Part shown: piece after piece, positions 7,195-9,421 of the stretch
How positions within the stretch are numbered: the stretch's first letter is position 1
Layout: the number at the start of each line of letters is the position of its first letter
Assembly (NCBI GenBank): GCA_030840415.1
Contig: JAVEEO010000181.1
Coordinates: 1-9,421, forward strand
Source of the DNA: Pseudonocardiales bacterium
GTDB lineage: Bacteria > Actinomycetota > Actinomycetes > Mycobacteriales > Jatrophihabitantaceae
Direction: 5' to 3'
DNA: 9,421 bases
The notes under the pieces: generated by a model
Database searches by the model: none
Told to the model about the DNA's origin: nothing
What the model saw: the letters and a program-made list of their open reading frames with translations, nothing else
Translations under genes and position numbers: made by a program

Positions 7195-8043
7195 ATGACG
7201 AGGCCGTCGCCTCCGACAGACCGGGTGCGCCCGCCGACCCGGGTGCTCGCCGCCGCGATCGTTCCCTTCCTGGTGCTCGCCTACGCGGTGCTGTATCCGT
7301 GGCCGGGCGACACCCGGCGGCTGTTCGCCTGGCAGATCAGGCCGAGCATGTCGGCGATGGTGCTCGGCTCGGTGTACCTCGGCGGCGCCTACTTCTTCCT
7401 GCGGGCGGTGCGGGCGCGGCAGTGGCACACGGTCGCCGGTGGCTTCGTGCCGGTCGGCACCTTCGCCAGCCTGATGGGTATCACCACGATCCTGCACTGG
7501 GACCGCTTCCTGCACGGCAACCCGGCGTTCTGGCTGTGGGTGGCGCTGTACTTCAGCACGCCGTTCCTGGTTTTCGCCGCCTTCGTCGGCAACCAGCGGG
7601 AGTACCCGCCGAGCACGGCCGGCGATCTGCTGTTGCCGCCGGCCGCTGCCGGCGCCATCGTGGTCGCCGGGGCCGCGTCGGTGGCGATGAGTGCCTTCCT
7701 GTACCTCTTTCCGCACCGGGCGATCAGCATCTGGCCCTGGCAGCTGACCCCGTTGACCGCGCGCATGCTCGGCGCCATCTTCGCGCTCGGCCTGGCCGGC
7801 CTGGGCGCGGCCCGGGAACGGCGCTGGAGCGCTGCCCGGATCCTGGTGCAGGTCGCCTGCGTCATGCTGGTGCTGATCCTGGCCGCGGCGGTGCGCGCGC
7901 ACCGTGAGTTCGACTCCGGCAACGTGCTGACCTGGGTGTTCGCCGCGGGTTTTCTCGGCACGACGGTGGCAGCGGTGCTGCTGTACCACCGGATGGAATC
8001 TCGCGCGCGGGCTGGTGGTGTTCAGCCGGTCGTCGACGTCTAG
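7195..8043 (+). CDS. Hypothetical polytopic membrane protein (about 8 TM helices)
   Basis: A 282-residue protein I do not recognise. By eye there are eight hydrophobic segments: about 18-36, 53-72, 80-100, 112-131, 149-173, 188-206, 214-235 and 244-264. The N-terminus is Pro/Arg-rich and there is no cleavable signal or soluble domain. Loops hold several aromatic and charged residues ([10 protein letters not shown] at 101-110; W-P-W-Q after TM5). No transporter or enzyme motif is clear. The start at ATG 7195 is preferred because upstream sequence in this frame is the antisense of alaS, and a TATCGT box sits just before it. It diverges from alaS across 124 bases and converges with the P450, with 21 bases between stop codons. 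It could be a permease-like or sensor-like accessory protein, but no function can be assigned. Confidence 0.8.
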   Translation: MTRPSPPTDRVRPPTRVLAAAIVPFLVLAYAVLYPWPGDTRRLFAWQIRPSMSAMVLGSVYLGGAYFFLRAVRARQWHTVAGGFVPVGTFASLMGITTILHWDRFLHGNPAFWLWVALYFSTPFLVFAAFVGNQREYPPSTAGDLLLPPAAAGAIVVAGAASVAMSAFLYLFPHRAISIWPWQLTPLTARMLGAIFALGLAGLGAARERRWSAARILVQVACVMLVLILAAAVRAHREFDSGNVLTWVFAAGFLGTTVAAVLLYHRMESRARAGGVQPVVDV

Positions 8044-8064
8044 ATCCCGTTCCGGCCAGCAGAT

Positions 8065-9396
8065 TCAGACCGGCTCGACGGTCACCGGCAGCCCGTGCCG
8101 GACCCGCAGCGTCATCATCGCCTGGTTGCCGATCGAGGGCGTGCGGACCCGCAGCCGGTAGCTGGCCGAGATCATCGCCACCGCCAGGGTGGCCTCCAGG
8201 GTGCCCAGCGCGCTGCCGATGCAGACCCGCGGGCCGGCCCCGAATGGCAGGTAGGCGTAGCGGTCACCCGGCTCGCCCTGGCCGAGGAAGCGCTCGGGCC
8301 GGAACGCCTCGGGATCGGACCAGAACGCCGGATGGCGGTGCAGGGTGTACGGGCACAGCAGGACGTCGCTGCCGGCCGGTACGAAGTGGCCGTCTATGAC
8401 GTCGTCGGCCAGCGCCCGGCGGGGCAGCAGCCAGACCGGCGGGTAGAGCCGCAGTGCCTCTTTCAGCACCGCGCCGGTGTAGGGCAGCCGGACCACCGTG
8501 GATGCGTCCGGCTCGCCCTCGGCCAGCACCCGGACGGCCTCCTCGCGCACCGCCTCGAAAGCCGCCGGGTGCTGGTCGAGCAGCACGAACACCCAGGTCA
8601 TCAGGGTGGCGGTGGTCTCGTGGCCGGCCAGCAGCATGGTCACCAGCTCGTCGCGCACCCTGAGCCGGACCTCGGCCGGCGCGCTGTCGTCGTTGAGCAG
8701 CGCCAGCACCGAGTCCGGCTCGGCGTCTATCGCCGGCTGCCCGAGCAGGGTGGTGACCACCTCGTCCAGCTCGAGCTGTGCCTTGCGGAACCGGAGCCGG
8801 GTCGGCACCGGTGCCCAGTCCGGCAGCCGGTTGAAGGTGAGCATCTCCAGCATCGCCTGGTCCTGCACCGCCTCGAAGGCCGCGCCGATGCCCGCGAACG
8901 CCGTCAGGTCGGTGCCCATCAGGGCCGGCCCCACGATTTGCAGGGTGAGCTCGGTCAACCGCTCCCGCAGGTCCATCGGCTTGGCCCGGTCGCGCGACAG
9001 CTCGGCGATCCAGCGCCGGGTCGCCGCGGTGACCACGTCCGCCTGCATCGGCAGCCGCTTGGCCGCGAAGGCCGGCTTGAGGTTGCTCCGCTGGCGGCGC
9101 CAGGTCTCGCCCTCGGCGGTCAGCAGGCCGTCGCCGAGCGCCTTCTTGGCGTGCACCTGGCCGATGCCCTTGATGTAGTTCGCGGCATTCTCGGTGAGCA
9201 CGTGCTTGGCGTGCCGCGGGTGGTTGAAGAAGTGCAGCTGGTTGCGGCCCAGCGGAATCCGGACCACGTCGCCGTACCTGTGCGCCATCTCCGACATCGC
9301 CCGGGTCCGGTCGAACATCATGTGCAGCAGCAGCCTGGGCATGGCTGGCACCGGCACCGTGGGTGCCGGGCGGGACGGCCCGGCCAGCACGGTCAT
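8065..9396 (-). CDS. Cytochrome P450 monooxygenase
   Basis: A 443-residue soluble P450 that would oxidise a small organic substrate using electrons from separate redox partners. Motifs in order: C-helix W99-R-R-Q-R103, I-helix oxygen-activation motif A257-G-H-E-T-T262, K-helix E313-x-x-R316 followed by L-Y-P-P, P-E-R-F (367-370), and the heme loop F385-G-A-G-P-R-V-C-I-G394 with Cys392 as heme ligand. All signature residues are present. The L-Y-P-P and PERF style resembles the group of bacterial P450s acting on terpenes and fatty-acid-like substrates more than typical macrolide P450s, which is an inference. No ferredoxin or reductase gene is in the window. The ATG at 9396 gives a normal length, but the frame stays open for the remaining 25 bases with no other start codon, so a start beyond the edge is possible. 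The ribosome site is weak. Confidence 0.95.
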   Translation of the reverse strand: MTVLAGPSRPAPTVPVPAMPRLLLHMMFDRTRAMSEMAHRYGDVVRIPLGRNQLHFFNHPRHAKHVLTENAANYIKGIGQVHAKKALGDGLLTAEGETWRRQRSNLKPAFAAKRLPMQADVVTAATRRWIAELSRDRAKPMDLRERLTELTLQIVGPALMGTDLTAFAGIGAAFEAVQDQAMLEMLTFNRLPDWAPVPTRLRFRKAQLELDEVVTTLLGQPAIDAEPDSVLALLNDDSAPAEVRLRVRDELVTMLLAGHETTATLMTWVFVLLDQHPAAFEAVREEAVRVLAEGEPDASTVVRLPYTGAVLKEALRLYPPVWLLPRRALADDVIDGHFVPAGSDVLLCPYTLHRHPAFWSDPEAFRPERFLGQGEPGDRYAYLPFGAGPRVCIGSALGTLEATLAVAMISASYRLRVRTPSIGNQAMMTLRVRHGLPVTVEPV

Positions 9397-9421
9397 GCCC
9401 GGACCCGGCTCGGGCGCACCG

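Noticed and set aside
5292..7907. An 871-codon + strand open frame across alaS and into the membrane protein gene
   Set aside because: It is an antisense/out-of-frame shadow: the opposite strand carries an unmistakable AlaRS, and the translated protein has no recognisable domain.
6553..7989. A 478-codon minus-strand frame spanning the alaS start and the membrane gene
   Set aside because: It is out of frame with alaS, has shadow-like composition, and runs antisense to a well-formed multi-helix membrane protein.
8022..8076. AGCCGGT...ACCGGCT inverted repeat at the membrane protein/P450 junction as a terminator
   Set aside because: Only a 7-bp stem with a 41-base loop, common by chance at this GC content, and it lies partly inside both genes.

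Overview
The window is very GC-rich, with codon third positions dominated by G and C, GTG as well as ATG starts, GC-rich hairpin terminators mostly without long U-tracts, and one apparent leaderless start. Together with the style of the proteins (a DHA2-type exporter, a PapA5-like acyltransferase, a soluble bacterial P450), this points to an actinomycete chromosome. The gene mix looks like accessory, secondary-metabolism DNA. No core biosynthetic enzyme (NRPS, PKS, terpene synthase) lies inside the window, so the cluster, if it is one, must extend beyond it.

Layout. Bases 1-646 (+) hold the 3' part of a formyltransferase-fold enzyme. It converges on a 14-TM-type MFS exporter (2305-806, -), and a strong two-sided hairpin (712-742) separates them. 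A 311-bp divergent intergenic region with an AT-rich TATATA element follows. Next come a NIPSNAP-family small protein (2617-2937, +) and a PapA5-like acyltransferase (3053-4255, +), probably one operon. A second strong two-sided hairpin (4311-4345) separates these from a full-length alanyl-tRNA synthetase gene (7070-4353, -). An unrecognised 8-helix membrane protein (7195-8043, +), probably leaderless, diverges from alaS. It converges with a cytochrome P450 (9396-8065, -) whose start lies 25 bases from the window edge.

How the genes may work together. The formyltransferase, acyltransferase, P450 and perhaps the NIPSNAP protein are plausible tailoring enzymes, and the MFS pump is a plausible product exporter. 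The alaS gene is out of place. As far as I know, actinomycete housekeeping alaS sits among rpsD, ruvX, mltG and aroE, and none of these is here. The most interesting reading is a second alanyl-tRNA synthetase, serving either as self-resistance to a product that inhibits AlaRS or as a supplier of Ala-tRNA for biosynthesis. A relocated housekeeping alaS at a cluster border is the plain alternative, and the window alone cannot decide between them.
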